The translations under genes were made by a program, and so were the position numbers. Shown here in pieces: positions 63,516-64,000 of a DNA stretch of 64,000 nucleotides; positions within the stretch are counted from its first letter, which is position 1, and every line of letters begins with the position of its first letter. The stretch spans positions 7,426,501-7,490,500 of the forward strand of contig NC_090129.1 of NCBI RefSeq assembly GCF_040581485.1. The letters run 5' to 3'. The stretch comes from Linepithema humile. Lineage: Eukaryota > Arthropoda > Insecta > Hymenoptera > Formicidae. The notes under the pieces are model-generated. The model saw only the letters and a program-made list of their open reading frames with translations, was not told the origin of the DNA and did no database searches.

Positions 63516-64000
63516 CTAAAAGTGATTATAACCTATTAGTTTTGTTTACACCGATTTACCAAAATATTAATGTTACATTAAATTTAAACAATAAATCAAA
63601 TACAAATTATTGAAACTCAAAGTTGTTGTAATAAGTTAAGTCAAAAGTGTTTACAGAATACTCACTAAACAAGTTTTAATAACTAAAATTAATTAACTTG
63701 CTGATCACAATCGAAAATATTCTGCATTGCAAACTTTAACGCAATCAGTACTGACATCTGTGCCTGTAACGTTGCAAGTTTCTCGCATGGTAAATGAGGA
63801 TATCGTGATACAAGAAATTTGCAACATTGGCTACCGATAAAGAAGATTCTGCAAGACCAAAGTAGCATCTACTGAAGATATAACGTGAATTATGTTTCGC
63901 AAATGGTAAAGTAGCATACGATATTTTTGTATATTGCATATGTAAAAATAATATAATAAAATTGTAGATACTTATAAAAAATTATTCTAAAATCATAAAA
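63516..64000 (-). other. Rap-GEF intron upstream of exon A (partial)
   Basis: The sequence ends at the exon A acceptor (CACTTTTAG, 63524-63516) and continues beyond the right edge. It is AT-rich and nothing else was recognised. Exons encoding the true N-terminus should lie to the right. Confidence 0.75.

Noticed and set aside
1..64000. tRNA, rRNA, CRISPR arrays, known microRNA seeds and viral or bacterial genes
   Set aside because: No TTCGA-type B-box in a cloverleaf context, no spaced direct-repeat array, no familiar microRNA sequence and no prokaryotic gene organisation were seen by eye. A tRNAscan or Rfam search would be needed to exclude weak cases.

Overview
This window is AT-rich animal DNA with insect-type compact splice signals, many short microsatellites and GC-richer islands. 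No long open reading frames are present, and there is no bacterial or viral gene organisation. A terminal-inverted-repeat element with TACAGGGTGTCCCA-type ends and very long introns fit an insect, and I would guess a hymenopteran such as an ant. The species assignment is inference.

The window lies almost entirely inside introns of one minus-strand gene, the insect orthologue of RAPGEF2/RAPGEF6 (Drosophila Gef26, also called dizzy or PDZ-GEF), a guanine nucleotide exchange factor for Rap GTPases. Three short constitutive-looking coding exons are visible, read from right to left: 63515-63432, 15789-15714 and 1591-1490. Their phases join exactly (AG+C, then phase 0). Together they encode about 87 residues containing WYILLSGSVF, FLPRS-SFGKR and LEPSEMIVIDYPE, the end of the N-terminal cyclic-nucleotide-binding-like module and the following linker. 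The N-terminus lies to the right of the window. The main cNMP-binding domain, REM, PDZ, RA and RasGEF domains lie to the left.

The two complete introns are about 47.6 kb (15790-63431) and 14.1 kb (1592-15713). Inside the large intron, 3.2 kb upstream of exon 15714-15789, is a likely alternative first exon (19010-19320, minus). It has its own ATG, an in-frame upstream stop, 103 complete codons rich in Gly and Pro, and a consensus GTGAGT donor. Its phase joins in frame to the exon at 15789. It would give a Rap-GEF isoform that lacks the first cNMP-binding-like fold and carries a new N-terminus. This is the most interesting feature in the window.

A second candidate alternative exon (56599-56700, minus) sits at the edge of a GC-rich island (about 56.6-58.0 kb) that looks like an internal promoter. 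The island also carries a plus-strand first-exon-like signal. Other content is a foldback MITE-like element (45403-45644), microsatellites, a CACGTG E-box cluster, a plus-strand 33-nt microexon-like splice pair, and several low-confidence small open frames. Most other open frames in GC-rich islands look like compositional artefacts. No tRNA, rRNA or CRISPR was recognised.
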